DNA from: Scatophagus argus
Taxonomy: Eukaryota > Chordata > Actinopteri > Scatophagidae
DNA: 64,000 nt
Direction of reading: 5' to 3'
Assembly: GCF_020382885.2 (NCBI RefSeq)
Contig: NC_058498.1
Span: 19,311,001 to 19,375,000 of the forward strand
Shown: one piece after another, positions 1 through 13,400 of the stretch
Numbering within the stretch: position 1 is the stretch's first letter
Layout of the letters: the number at the start of each line of letters is the position of its first letter
Notes under the pieces: generated by a model
Database searches by the model: none
Seen by the model: only the letters and a program-made list of their open reading frames with translations
Told to the model about the DNA's origin: nothing
Program-made: the position numbers and the translations under genes

Positions 1-1430
1 TTCAGAATTTTAGTCCTGTAGCAGGTCTCCTGCGTAATTATACACCACAATAAGTATGATGTGTGTCTGCTAGATCTAGATCCAGACTAGATCTCCCTCT
101 CTCTTGCTGCGTCAGCATGATTGACTCCTGTTTACTTGTTCACTCTCTCTTAACTATCACCCGTAACCCCAACTCATCACCGTAATGCGATACAATCTGG
201 TCTTCTTAATCAACCCCTTCAGACACGCATGTCCTCCTCTCCTCCTCACTCCCTCTGTCTCCATCTCACATGCACATTGTGAGTGACTACATTTCAGACA
301 CCTCGCTTGCTGTGTGGGTGTAAGAGGCTGACAGCGTGTGATTCCGACAGGCCTGTGTCAAGCTCCTCTCTCCAAAAAACACAGCGGTGGAGTGAGAGAG
401 CTGTAATTTAATTACTGCTTTTCACTGGGGAGAGAAACATGGGAGGGGGGGCTGTGTCCTGAGGGAGTGTTTTAGCAGAGCCATCAGGCAGAGTGGAGTA
501 AATGATTGGGAGCGACAGAGCAGAAGAAGAGAAGAGAAAGAGCAGAGGGCAGTACTCAGGGGCAGGTGGAGAGCAGCCAAATGCCAAAGAATCACTACTC
601 TTTGCTTGCCTTGATGATGAGAGACACTGACTTTTTAAGGGTGTGTTTAAAAAAAACAATAAGGGTTTGCTGTTCTTGAACAAGAATCAGGGGCAGAATC
701 AGATATATCCAACAGCTGCGTGACACTTAGGTTTCTGTGTTGGGAATAAGTGGTTGTAAGCCCAGAAATGCTGCGTATGCTCACTCAGACTGACATGCAC
801 AAATAAGCTCCCTGCTTGTTTTCAGATTTCTAGTCACGTCCAAATTCCCATCAACTTTGCATTGCACTAAAAATGATCCCACACACTTCAGACTGCAGAC
901 GGCAAATTAGCAGAGGTAGTGTAGCAGAAATGTTAATTTGGCGTCCTGACCCAACATGACCGGCATTTCTGTCTCTGGAACAGATCCCATGATTTGAAAT
1001 GTGGAAAAAAAACAAAAAAAACAAAACATTGTTGAGCGCTGAAAATGGGCTTTAAGCTCCGATATTAAAAAGATCTGGGAGATGCTGAATGACTAGAAAT
1101 TACTGACTTAAATACATGAGCCACTTTAATGTTTGCCCACAGCAGATATAATGTAATGCTACAGAAGTTATATTTGTGGGAATGTGATTAAAACGAGCTA
1201 TCATTTCTCAGCCTTTGTCACAGTATGTTAATCTGTTAATGTTAGACAACATGTCTCTGACACAGTGGGCTTTTAGCTGGATCAATACATGAATGTACAG
1301 AGGACTCCTCATTTCTCTCTCATCAGTATGATGGAAACTCCTGGGACTACTTCCTCTCCATGGGGAATGCGACTGTACAGCGAACGTTTCCTTAATCTTG
1401 ATTCAATTTGCTTTCCTCTCGTTATTTTAG
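1..1430 (+). other. carmil3: 5' intron sequence of carmil3
   Basis: No exon was found here. The first recognisable carmil3 exon starts at 1431 in phase 0. The preceding exon, which should encode the start of the PH-like domain, is not visible and must lie left of the window. The stretch has ordinary AT-rich intron composition, with a short A-rich run near 1008-1025. Short open frames in it resemble no protein I know. Confidence 0.6.
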
Positions 1431-4400
1431 GTCCTCACAACATGGCGTCTTTATTTCCTGGCACCAAAGACTCCTGCTAAGGTAGTTCTTACTGCTCTCT
1501 GTCTCCAGTTATTGTACAGCGTGGTGCTTTTTTTCCTCTACAACAGCTGCTGAAATTTTTTCTTTGTCGACCGCATCTTTGACAACAGGTAGAAACCACA
1601 TTCAACTTCTTGGAGATTCGAGCTTTGAATTCCCACCCTGAGCACCAGGTGAATTTCAGCATTAGTACTGAACTCTGTACATCACTCCACTTCACTGTAA
1701 CAGCCAACTGATTGTCTGTAGGGTTGTATAATGGAGTGGTTACGTCACTTCAGCGGCTTTCAAGGAATGACAAAACACATTTAAAGCATTTATCAGAACA
1801 GCTTCAGTGACTCTGTTATGAACCTTCTCCGGGGGGATGTATTTTCTTTTGTCTGAAGGGAGGGTATTCTGTTTTTGGTTTTTTTGGGGAGTGCATGGAG
1901 GGGGTTACTCTTCTTAATGGATGAAGGACAACAACATTTTGTTTTAGGGCTCAATTTTTCCACGTCACAGTCAACTATCGAACATGACCAAAACATCAGT
2001 CATGAGAAACACTTTAGTGATTAAATGCGATCTCTACAAACCTTTGCTTCCTTCCTCACTTTAACCTTCAGCAATCTATTTAGCGTTTTAAGAAACATGA
2101 TCAGTATTAATAGTTAGTTTATAAAACATCATATCATAGCTGTAATCACATACAAGGCCTTTTCTGGTGTGTGTTGATGTAGTTAACACCTGCAATATCT
2201 GGATGCTGGTACATAAACAGATAGTGAGTGACAATATGATGTAGTAACACAGCTGCAATAATATCAGTTATATCAATATTCAGTTTATATCACGTATTGG
2301 AAAATCTTAATTTCCACCTCCAATATACTCATGAGTGGCTCTGAAAATTAGAATTGCATTAATACACAAAGGTTTGATCTGCATAGCATTAACTTTAATC
2401 TTTTTTTTTTCTTGTTTATTTATTAATGGTGAAATGAACAAACTGTATTATTTTTTGAGATATTTGAGGGAGGCTGTAGCAGTTTCTTGATGCTTGGAAG
2501 GATCTTCAAAAAACGAAACAGAAGATTTAGTTACCCTCCCCATTACAGTTTTCACAGTCTCTTACAGTTTCATTTTCTGTGCAGGTTATTATCGATACTG
2601 ACAAGTCCAGCTACTCCCTGAGGTTTGAGTCACGTGAACACCTCAATCATGTGGTCAACCATATTAATTTTGCTCTGTCTCGAATATTCAACAACTCCAT
2701 TTTTGCGTAAGTGTCGCAGGAGAAAAGATCATATCTGTACCACTGTAGATAATCCAAATACTGAAAGGAGAATGACCTTTATTTAGATAAATGAGTCCTT
2801 ACATTATCTGTTTCTTTTATCTTTGCAGCCCTTCCATCTGTCATTCAGACAGTGACCTTTCTGAGGGCAGCAGGAAGTATTCACCCAGCTCAGAGACTTC
2901 AGTTGAAACCCAGAGGGCCTGTGGTAAAAGAGATATTCACATCAAATATGGGAATTTCACACACACGCGCACACACAGATTGAAGCACACGCACACAAAT
3001 TGGCAGACTCAAGAGGAAGTTGGCTCACACGCTTCACAAATGATCTCCCAGATGTTCTTTTTAAAGAGCTCTGTCAGACAAATAAAAAAACAAAAAAACA
3101 CCTGATAATTTGGACAAACGTTCCTGTGTGCATTTTGCTCTATTTTCTCTCCTGTTATCGCTGAAGGAAGCAGCTGTACACGTCAGCTCATTCAGTTTTT
3201 TTCCTCTCTTGTTTCTTCCTCTCAGGAGGCTTCTCAGAGACGTACTCTGCTCTGTGTGACTATAATGGCATCAGCTGCAAGGAGGAAGTGCAGTGGGTAA
3301 GAGCTGTGGGACTGTGTCACTGTGAGTGATTTTGAGCGTTAATGCACAGCTCTGTGCACGAAATGCGTGAGGGGGGGTGGGCAATCATGCAAAACACTCA
3401 TGGCTAATGTTGCTCATAGGATGTGGACACCATCTATCACTCCCAGGACAACCGAGAGTTTAACCTGCTGGACTTCAGCCACTTGGAGAGCAGGTGAGGG
3501 ACAAAGAGCAGTCAAACACTGTTACCTCCAGTAAATGTTACAGTCACTTAGCACAGTTTTGCCTTTTCCAGGGATTTGGCAGTGATTGTTGCATCAATGG
3601 CATACAATACCTGGTTTACTAAACTGTACTGCAAAGACCTGCGCATAGTAAGTAGAAACGTCTCTGCTTTATTTTGCTTCAGAAACAGGTGAGAGAAGTT
3701 TTAAGTGTCTGCTTTTTCCTTCAGGGGTCAGAGGTCACCGAGCAGGTCCTGCACACAGTCAGCAAATCATCCAGCCTGGAGGAGATCACTCTGGAGAACG
3801 CAGGGTTAAAATCGTGAGTTTTGATCCCCCTAGCACCTCACATTTCATATAAGCTCTTTGTTTGTATAAAGGAGCACTGGTTTTTCACATCAAGATTGGT
3901 TTACTACAAGGAAGGAAGTACTACTCAGCCTCCGAAAAGCATTGTATAATGTTGTCTGTGTATGGAACATCACCCTGAAGATGAGAATTGTAGGATCCGG
4001 TGCTACTGTGCCTCTTTAAATGCTTGTCTGTATTGACAATGTATGTTTTGTTTTTTTTTGTTCTGTACAAATCTATGGGCACGCAGAGACTTTCCACAGA
4101 AGATGTCAGCTGCTCTTTCAGAGAACCCTTCTTCTGTCATCCACTCACTCAACTTGGCCCACAACTCACTGGACAACCAAGGTGTGATTGTAATGGCTGC
4201 TTTATGTGTCTCTGTGGGGCTGCTTTCGACCAGTGTGTGAGTTCCAGTGAAATAAGGCCCCGCATCACAACTATGACTGAAGTCTACTGTATGAAATATA
4301 GTCATTACATAAGGTTTCTGGTGCGTTTGTGGTTGAAGTTTTTTTTAAAAATAAATATATTTTAGTTTCATGAATTAGGATGAAAGACAATAGCGAAATA

Positions 4401-7400
4401 GGGAAATAGTAACACAAACGTAAGGGACAATAGTAAAAAAGCTGTTCCATTTGAAAGATAAAAAGATAATAATATATTTGGCCTTGATCAAAATTGATCA
4501 ACAGATCTGGGGCAGATCTAAAGTTTCTCTGACTCCATTCTTTTACCTTTTGCATGCGTGTTGCAGGTGTGTCCAACTTAATCCAGCAGGTGTGTCGCCT
4601 CAGCAAGGGACTGCGTCTCCTCAACCTCTCCAAGACCTCACTCACCTCTAAAGGTTTTAGCTCATCTCACTTAAATTTCTTTTCTTATCCTTTACTGTAC
4701 AATCTAGTTCAGTAATGTCAGTGGCATGTGATCAGAGTTTGCAGCATTTTCTACTGTGCAGGACAGTAACTCGTCAAATAACACCCGTGGCGGTTTTTGT
4801 GAAGCAGCTCTCAGAGTTTGGGTTGTGTTACAGGTTAAGGCCAGTTCTCCCTCCTGAAGAGCTTTGTCTCATGTTTTGGTCTATGCTCTGACTCCATATT
4901 GACTCAGTTTATGATGCCTTGTGCTGCCCTGCAGGCAGCAGGCCTCCTGTTACTGTGTCAGCTTACCATGTACCCAGTGGAGAATTTAAATATTACATTG
5001 AAGCAGGCAGATACTATACATGACTTCCCATTACTTCTACTGATACCTGCTGCAGATGTGTATGAATAATGCAAGAACACAAAATGTTTTGAAAGCGTTC
5101 TCTGTCTTTTAATGTTGCTCAACTCCCCCTCTTTCTCCTCCTGCTCTCCCCATCTCTTTATTTTTCTTTGTATCCATCTCTCTCTCTCTCCCAGGAGTGG
5201 TGTCTCTCTCTCAGGCTCTGTGCTCCAGCGATGAGTACTCTAACTCTCTCCTGCACCTGGACCTGAGCAAGAACCCTGGAGTCCTCTCGGGGGAGGACGC
5301 CTCGGTCAGAGAGCTCAACCCATCTGGACACAAAAACACACACTGCTCCATTTGTACACCACTTTTCCAGCTTAATATGACGTCCTTCTCTTTTTCTTCT
5401 GTTTTTAGAACTTATATCTCTTCTTGTCTCAGCCCAACTGTCTGGTCCATTTGGATCTGTCAGGCACAGATTGCTCTGTGGACTCGGTGAGCATTTAGCG
5501 GGAATGTTTATAGTGCAACGTGTAAGTGAAATGCATATCTCTCTGCACAGTGCTCAGCCCAGATTAACTGTCTCCACCCTGTGTTTCTTGCAGCTATTTG
5601 GGGCTCTTCTGAGGGGGTGTTGTGCTGATCTTTCCTTTCTGAATCTTTCCAAAAATTCCTTCTCCCACAGGTAAGTCATATATCCCTGAGATCATCAATA
5701 TAGGCAGCTGCAAAGCCAGATCTGGGAATACCTCACCCTTATTTCGCTTTTAAAGCCTCATCCTCTCTCTTTCATCATCCATTCTTCCTTGATCTTTCTT
5801 TTTCTGTCATTGTCTCCATCTTGTGCTTAATGGGAAATCAGAAATGAGCTTTGTGGGAATCGGTGGAACACTGTGTTTCGTCTCTGTGTGTATGTCTACT
5901 GCCGTTTAAAACCAGAACTCTCTGCGCTGTCTGCATAGATAAAACTCATGAATATTTGAGCAGTGCTATCTATCATTTGACCCTGCTCTCTCTTTCCTCT
6001 TACACCAAAGAAATTTTCACTCTGTTTCTCACTCTTTGTCAGTGCTTTGTGTTCAGCACTGTGCTCATATTTACCCAGCATGTCAACAATGTGACTTCAT
6101 CTTTTCTGTGTGACCAGTCTCATCCCAGCCAACTATATCTATCTACCTGTATTCTCACTTCTTTGTCTCCTCTCTTTCATCTCTTGTTTTTTGCCCAGCA
6201 GAAAAGTGAAGGACACTCTGCCACTGTTCCGGCAGTTCTTCAGCTCGGCCTTCAGCCTCACTTATGTCAGCCTGGCCTCTATGAAGCTGCCCCCTGATGT
6301 GCTGAGGTGCTCGCTGTGTCGCCTCTTATTCTCCATTCAGATGTGCTCCCTTTTATCCAAACTCCTATGCAATGAAGGCATATTTGAAGCATGTGGATAT
6401 CCTCAGCCTTCTCTGCTTGTCTTTTATCACTCACTTCTATACTTCCTGTCTCCACAGGGCTCTTTTAACAGGGTTAACCTCCAATCCTCATATCAATGAC
6501 CTTCATCTGGACATCAGTGGCTGTGAGGTAAGAGTTCACCTCCACATTTCTTCTGGACTCTAAACGCAAGTTAGTTCAAGCTCAAGGGATAGCTGGGTAT
6601 TTTCTCCTGAGCAAATGGTATTCTCTGAATCAGGAGCTTATTCTATGGACTCACAAAAGGGTGAGTAAGATTGCAAGCTTGTGAAAATATGCTCACAAAT
6701 CATTTCGAAGCTTGAGGTATGTCAGCCATTGTAAATCAGTGAAGACTGTGAATGCTTAGAAAAAGATTTGTAGTTGAAAAGAAATCTAAATGAGAGTGTG
6801 AGATCTGTGAACATCTGAGTACAGACTCAAAGCAGAAGACTACCTTTGAAACTGTGAGTGACACATAAATAGGCACATAAAAGTCATAAGTGCACAAAAA
6901 ATCTCACATTCTACATAATTTGTACAGTTTGCTTCTCATTCTTCTTCACTCTGCAACATTCAGAAAAACTGAAACTGTGCAGTTTTTTCACAGGTTAACA
7001 AAGTGTGATTTACAAGATTTACAACCACCGACAGAATGTGTTACTAAATCTTATTTGAGCCCATTATAGCCTGGCCTAACTTGCTGGCTGTGGTCAGAGT
7101 ATTCATGCACTAAAGTAAGTAGCAATACCCCAATGTAAACTGAAACTACTGTACTACACTGCTACTATACTGTAAAAATACAGGAATAAAAGTAAAAGTG
7201 AATTATTTCAGCAAAATGTATTTGAAGTATTAACATTGAAGTTAGTGATCATGCACCAGAATGGTCCCCGTGTTATACAATATCATAATAAATTATTTTT
7301 ACTGATGCATTAATGTATAAGCAGCACTTAAATGTTGCAGCTGTGCAGCTTTTAATCACTTATACCTGAATATTCAACACTTGTTCATATTTTATGATCT

Positions 7401-10400
7401 GTAAATCTGCTAGTAAGTAGTCCTCAAATAAACAAGGAGGAAAACAATATTTTGCTCTTCAATGTATTGTAGTACAGGTATTGTTGCATAAAATGGAATT
7501 TCTGCAGAGAAGTTAAGTTATTTTTCTTTGTTAAGTTAAAGTCGTTAGTTAATTTTATAATGAAGCAGGTTATGTCAAACTATCAGTTCCTGTTCATGTC
7601 CACTCATCAGCAAGATATTGGTATATTTATTTTCTTTAAGTGAAAAAATGCTAAACTAACAGGTAGCAGAAGATCTTTTCCACACTGCTAAGCAGAGCGG
7701 CTGCAGATTACAAGCAAGCGAAGCTCACTGTTTAACACTCCTTGCAGAGACATAAAAAAGGCATCCATAAATCTGCCTCTCAGTGGAAAAATAGAACAAC
7801 TCCCCGAAGACTAAACCCAAAATGACTGTGCATATGTTGCTTTTCCATTTCTCTCTGTCTCTCTCTATCTGTAGCTGAGGTCTGCTGGTGCTGCTGTAAT
7901 CCAGGAACTCCTCCCCAGAGTCTCCTCTGTCGGCACTCTGGATATCTCAGACAACGGTACGGTGTCACGCTTCACACATCCTGCTGTGACCTTGACTGTC
8001 TGTCCTCAGGCAGGAGATGTTTGAGCAGGCTGTTAATGAATCAAGCCGTGCTGAGCTCTATTTGTGTGTGTGTGTGTGTGTGTGCATTGACAGGTCTCGA
8101 TGCAGACTTGCTTACAGTGCTACCAGCCCTCTCCAGACACCCATCCCTCAAACATCTCCATCTGGGCAAGAACTTCAACATTAAAAACAGGTGCTGCTGG
8201 TGCTCTCTGTCATGCTTTACTACAGTTATGTGTGTGTGTGTGTGTGCGCGTTTGTGTGAACATCAGGATGTGTGCACTACATATGCCAGCTTGAATATAC
8301 GTGTCTGTGATTTTATTTCCGTTTTCATAAGCGGCTGCGGCTCCTCAGGCTGAAAGCTTGCTGGCAGCAGGAAATGACTCGCGCCAGCTCATCCAGCCTT
8401 GTCTCTGTGCTTGTGTCTGCAGGGTTCTGGATGAAGTCCTGCAGAAGCTGGTTCAGCTCATACAGGAGGAAGATTGTGTGAGTGACAATACAGGAAATGT
8501 CTGCACTCATAAAGAGATACTGTAAGATGCTTCCTCCCAAACAAATCATCCAAACAGGAAATGGACCAGCTGCAAACACACAAGAAAAAAAGACAATTTC
8601 TAGTTGCATTGCATCATATTCTGCAAAGGAAACAATAATGATGATAATAACTTACTTTGATTACTCTTTGCCTACTCTTCTCTTTCCACTGCTCAGTTTT
8701 CTCAGTGCTCAACTTCTTGAAAGAAAAGTCAGTGAAAATAGTATCAAATACATAACAAGCTTATTTTCAGTTCTTGCCATCAATATTCTGAATTCTTTGA
8801 CACATTATTTTAATGTTTCGCTGTCACAGTATCATTTATTATTACTCTTTCTCTGCTACCCTTGCAGGCACAGTGTCTATATCACACACATATTGTAAAT
8901 AATTCATGCTTACAGCATGTAAAGTCATTCTGGCACGCAGTCACATCACTCTGCAGTAAATTTCACCAGTGGACTAAACCTTCCCAGCTCCCCATTCCCC
9001 TCTTCTCTTTCCACTGCTCAATTTTCTCAGTCTTTTTTCTTTTTTCTTTACTTTATTTATTCCTAAATACACACCCCTCCCTCCAGGCTCTGCAGTCTCT
9101 GTCCCTGACCGAATCACGCCTGCGTTCTCGGGGGACAGTGCTGGTCAATGCCCTGGGCAGCAACACCTGCCTGAGAAAAGTGGACCTGAGTGGGAACAAC
9201 ATGGACGACATCGGAGCCAAGATGCTGAGCAAAGCTTTGCAGATTAACACCACACTCAGGTGAAGGGAAAAATATGGGCAGAGTGGATATTCCTATTTCG
9301 TTTTTGCTGTGGAACTTGTGTTCTATATGGAGGTTTATATTCAGTACAACTCATGACTTTGCCCTGCAGGAGTGTGACATGGGATCGCAACAACACCTCC
9401 GCAGCAGGATTTCTAGACGTAGCCCGGGCACTTGAACAGTAAGAACATTAAAACATCATCAACGTGTAGTCTGTATATGCACGCTAGAATTTAGTTAATA
9501 AATAAGAGAGCTAATATATCTGCTGCAAGAACAGTATTGATTTTAAGAGCCCATGATAGATTTATCTTCTATTTTGGAGCATTTAAACACACTGAAATTT
9601 GCAACGTGAGCAGAGCAAATTGTTGTTTTCCACTTTGCTATCTTAAATGGTCCAGACTTACCTTTAGGCTATGGATGACATGGTTGCAGAGATCAAAGTA
9701 TTACTCACTTATTGCATGGAATAGGAGGGATATTTTTGGATGAGCTCTGTCCGTTGGGGATATTAACCTTAACTAACCTTTGAATCTGTAACCCACTTTA
9801 TTTTCTCTCTTTAGTCCGTCATTGTCTCCTTCAGTAACTCCGGCCTTCCTCTGGTCTTTGTTCCTCTTCTTCTCTTTCCTCTCTCAGTAATTTCACCTTG
9901 CAGTACATGCCCCTACCCCTAAGTGACATCAGCCAGGCATACCGCAGCGCCCCCGAAAGGACAGAGCAGGCACTGACCAAGGTTGGCTTTGAAGCCACAG
10001 ACACAGTCAGAGAAACTGGGAAATTTCATGAAATATTTTCATCATGTTGTCTTGCATCCTCAAATGTTTTCCCTCTGTTATGATACTTCCTGATGGAAAT
10101 ATCTCTCACATTATCAGCTAAAAGCTCCTCTGTGCCCACTAGGTAGTCACTAACTGTCTGTTAGTTACTGTGTCTGTCTGCTGTTTGGTGCTGAGCTGAG
10201 TAGCGTACAGTAAGTTCAACAGTGAGCTGAAACTCATTATAAAGCTCTGAGGGAGCTGCGGAATTAGCTAATAATTCATTGTGGATTCGTCTCTAACGAC
10301 AACCTATTTCACATTATCATATTGTTTTTTACATTGTCAATTGATGAATATATTATTATAAAGTATATAAAATGCAAAAATCACCAAGTGTAAATCTTGG

Positions 10401-13400
10401 AAATAACACTATTCTCACACTATTCTCTGCACAGGTTCTCATGTGCAGTAAACAGCCTGAGCTTTCAGCTTGCTGCACTTTATACTCTTAGCCTCGTGCA
10501 AGTGGGGGTTTTACGATCGGCCTTCAGATGCTTTTGATAAATGGGACCCAGAAATGTAAATATATAAATGTTACAGCAGCCTCCCTGCATCCTTTCACTG
10601 TGCTTTGCTGCACTTTGTTTCCTTTGCAGCAATCTATCTGTTGCATCATAACTTTGCTAATCTTTCTGTTCTGTTTTTAAGCCCGTTTTATATTCTTCCT
10701 TTCTGCTGCACAGATCCAGCGTGCCCTGGTGAGGAACAACCAGACCCAGCGCTTTTCCCAGAGGCAGGCCTTGCGCCTGCACCAGGGCCTGGTCACAAGT
10801 ACAGCCGAACAGGTAGTACTGATCTGCATGGCTCTCACCTGCATGTGTTTATGAGTGTTTCATGTGTGTTTGGCACTCATAACACTCCTCCGCTGGTGTT
10901 TCCTGTTTCCAAGGTGATGGAGCGCCTCTGTGTGCGCGTCCAACAGCAGGTGTGTGTGTTACGAGGTGTGGGAGAGATGGAGGAAATTCAAGCTGCTAAA
11001 CAAGTGCTGAAAGAGGCCAGGAACTCCCGTGCTGTGAGTTGATGTGAAATGCACAATTGTAGTATTTTTATTGCTGTCAAACATTAATTTGAATGATTTC
11101 TTTTCTCTGTCCAAGCTGTACCCTTCACTGTGTGAGCTGGCTCATGTTCTGTCTGTGGATGGGCCTGTGCGTCAGAGGCTGGACTCTCTGGCTGGTGAAC
11201 TCGCCAAAGCTGCAGACAAGGAGCTTCAGGTAGAGCTAAGAGCCTCTGTTCACACCATGAGCCTTCACGGGTGACTGAGTTACTGATCGCTGGCGTCCAT
11301 TTCAGGTGATCGTCGACTCAATGGTGTCTCTCTGTCGTGAGCTCTGCCCGTTATCTTCCTCTGCGGCAGAGAGGCTGAGTCCTCCGCTCTCGTCCGTCTC
11401 CGAGCGCGTGTCCATCCCTCGCTCTGCCATTAGGACAGCTCTGATGGAAAGAGCAGCGCAGGACATTCACCGAGCATTAGAGTAAGAGAGAGATGTGGGG
11501 AAGAAATAGAGGGGAGCAGCAGAAAAAGGTCGCAGCAATAAGCCTGAATCTGATGAGCAGGTTATTGATTTCCTCTCACTTTTACCAAACCTCTTCCCAT
11601 CTGTCTCACTCTTTCCTCTAACCCATCATTCTGTAGAGAAGTGAAGCTGTCAGTGGTTTCCTATCTCACCAACTCCATCGTCGACCAAATACTGCAGGAG
11701 CTCTACACCACCCATAAGACCCTGGTAAATACAGATCAAAAGACAATGTGTCTGAAACAAAGATAAAGGGATTAAGTGGGCATCGAAAATACTGAAGAGC
11801 ACTGTCTGTCTCAGACTCGGCAGGTGTCTCATCTTAAACACTGGGAAGAGACTTGTGAAGATGGGACAGACTGGAGGTTTAACAGACACAGAGACTCTCT
11901 GGACATCACGGATGAGGAGCTCAGCACCAGCATAGTGAGTGTGAAGCTTTTTTCTGTGGAGTTGTCTTAGGTCATGTTCACACCTTGCTCGTTTAGACCA
12001 TGTGTTTCCAAATCTGGAGTGTTTCGCCCCCAGGTTTGGTTAGTTGGGCACATGTGAACACTGCAAATGCACCTGGATGCAGTGTAAAACAAGCAGGCCG
12101 AGAGAGGGTGGTTTCAGTTCGCCTCTGCTTGAACTCTGATGGGTTCCTCTTTTACATTAGTAGAACTAATGAAGGTGAACTCAAGGTGACTCATCTAGAA
12201 GCTCTCTGGAATTGGATGGGTTTTTTTAAAATTTAATGATCACAGGTATATATAACCACATTATGACAATGAAAACAATGAGGTATACATGCTGCTGGTG
12301 CTGCACAATGAGGAAAAAAATACAGAAACAGGAAACATTTTGAGGCAGATCCATTCTGTGATATTTCTGACCAATGAGAGACTGGCATACGATTAAAACT
12401 TCTGGACTTTCTTTAAATGTTGCTGCTTGAACACCAACCTACCAGTGAGCAAAGCAGAGGTTTGAAAATGCACTCATTTGCTGCTCAATTTTAATCAATA
12501 TTTTGCACTTAACAAGTAAAGTGTTTGACATGATCAACACAGCACACTTCTACAGCAACAGGGTCCTCCACTTATATCTTATAGGTGTATAGTTAATTTT
12601 TCACTGTATATATATATATATATATATATATTAAAGATTTAAATATTAAATATTTTAAAGAAGTTTAAAAGGATTTTACCCAGACTGAATATTACACCTT
12701 TAGCTGTCTCTTGCCAATATAAAAAAAATAAAGAACAAGTCCAGAAAATATGAAAATGGTCAACCACTCCTTTTTTTTAATCACACTGCTTCCACCTCCA
12801 GCATTTGTTCTGTCCCTGAGAACTCTTTTGTATAAATTACAATTTTGATGTTAGAAAATATTATACTGTTTCATCCCCCGCAAGTAGTATTAGTGTGACA
12901 TACACTATTTAAATCTTCAGATCTTTGGAGTCTATATGCATCAATCTTGACTAAACTAGGGCCACTCACCTTCTTTACCATATTAGCAGTACCACTACTG
13001 CTCACCTAAAAATACGCAAAAAAATACTGCTTCAGTCTTGGCGAGGCTTGGAGTATTTGATGGACTTTCCTCTGGGCCCTGATATTTGAAACATTACACT
13101 GGCTTTCTTGATGGGAAGGTCAAAATTTGAAAAGCCTTGAAAAGTCATTGGAGATGTTTCAGCAATACTTGGATTGATGATGTACCATGATGTGCCAGTA
13201 AGAAGAATCTACAGCTATGCTAGCAGCTCTGTGAGACTGCACTTTAGTATGCAGCATTTGCTAGTTTTGTAGGTATTTGCCCAAAATATTGTACAACTTC
13301 TAATTTTGATCTGATGATGACACTCGGAAAAGACAGAGGATCAGCAAAGTTATTACATTTAATCCTGAGTGGGTATTGACCATATGTACTATGTTTTGTG

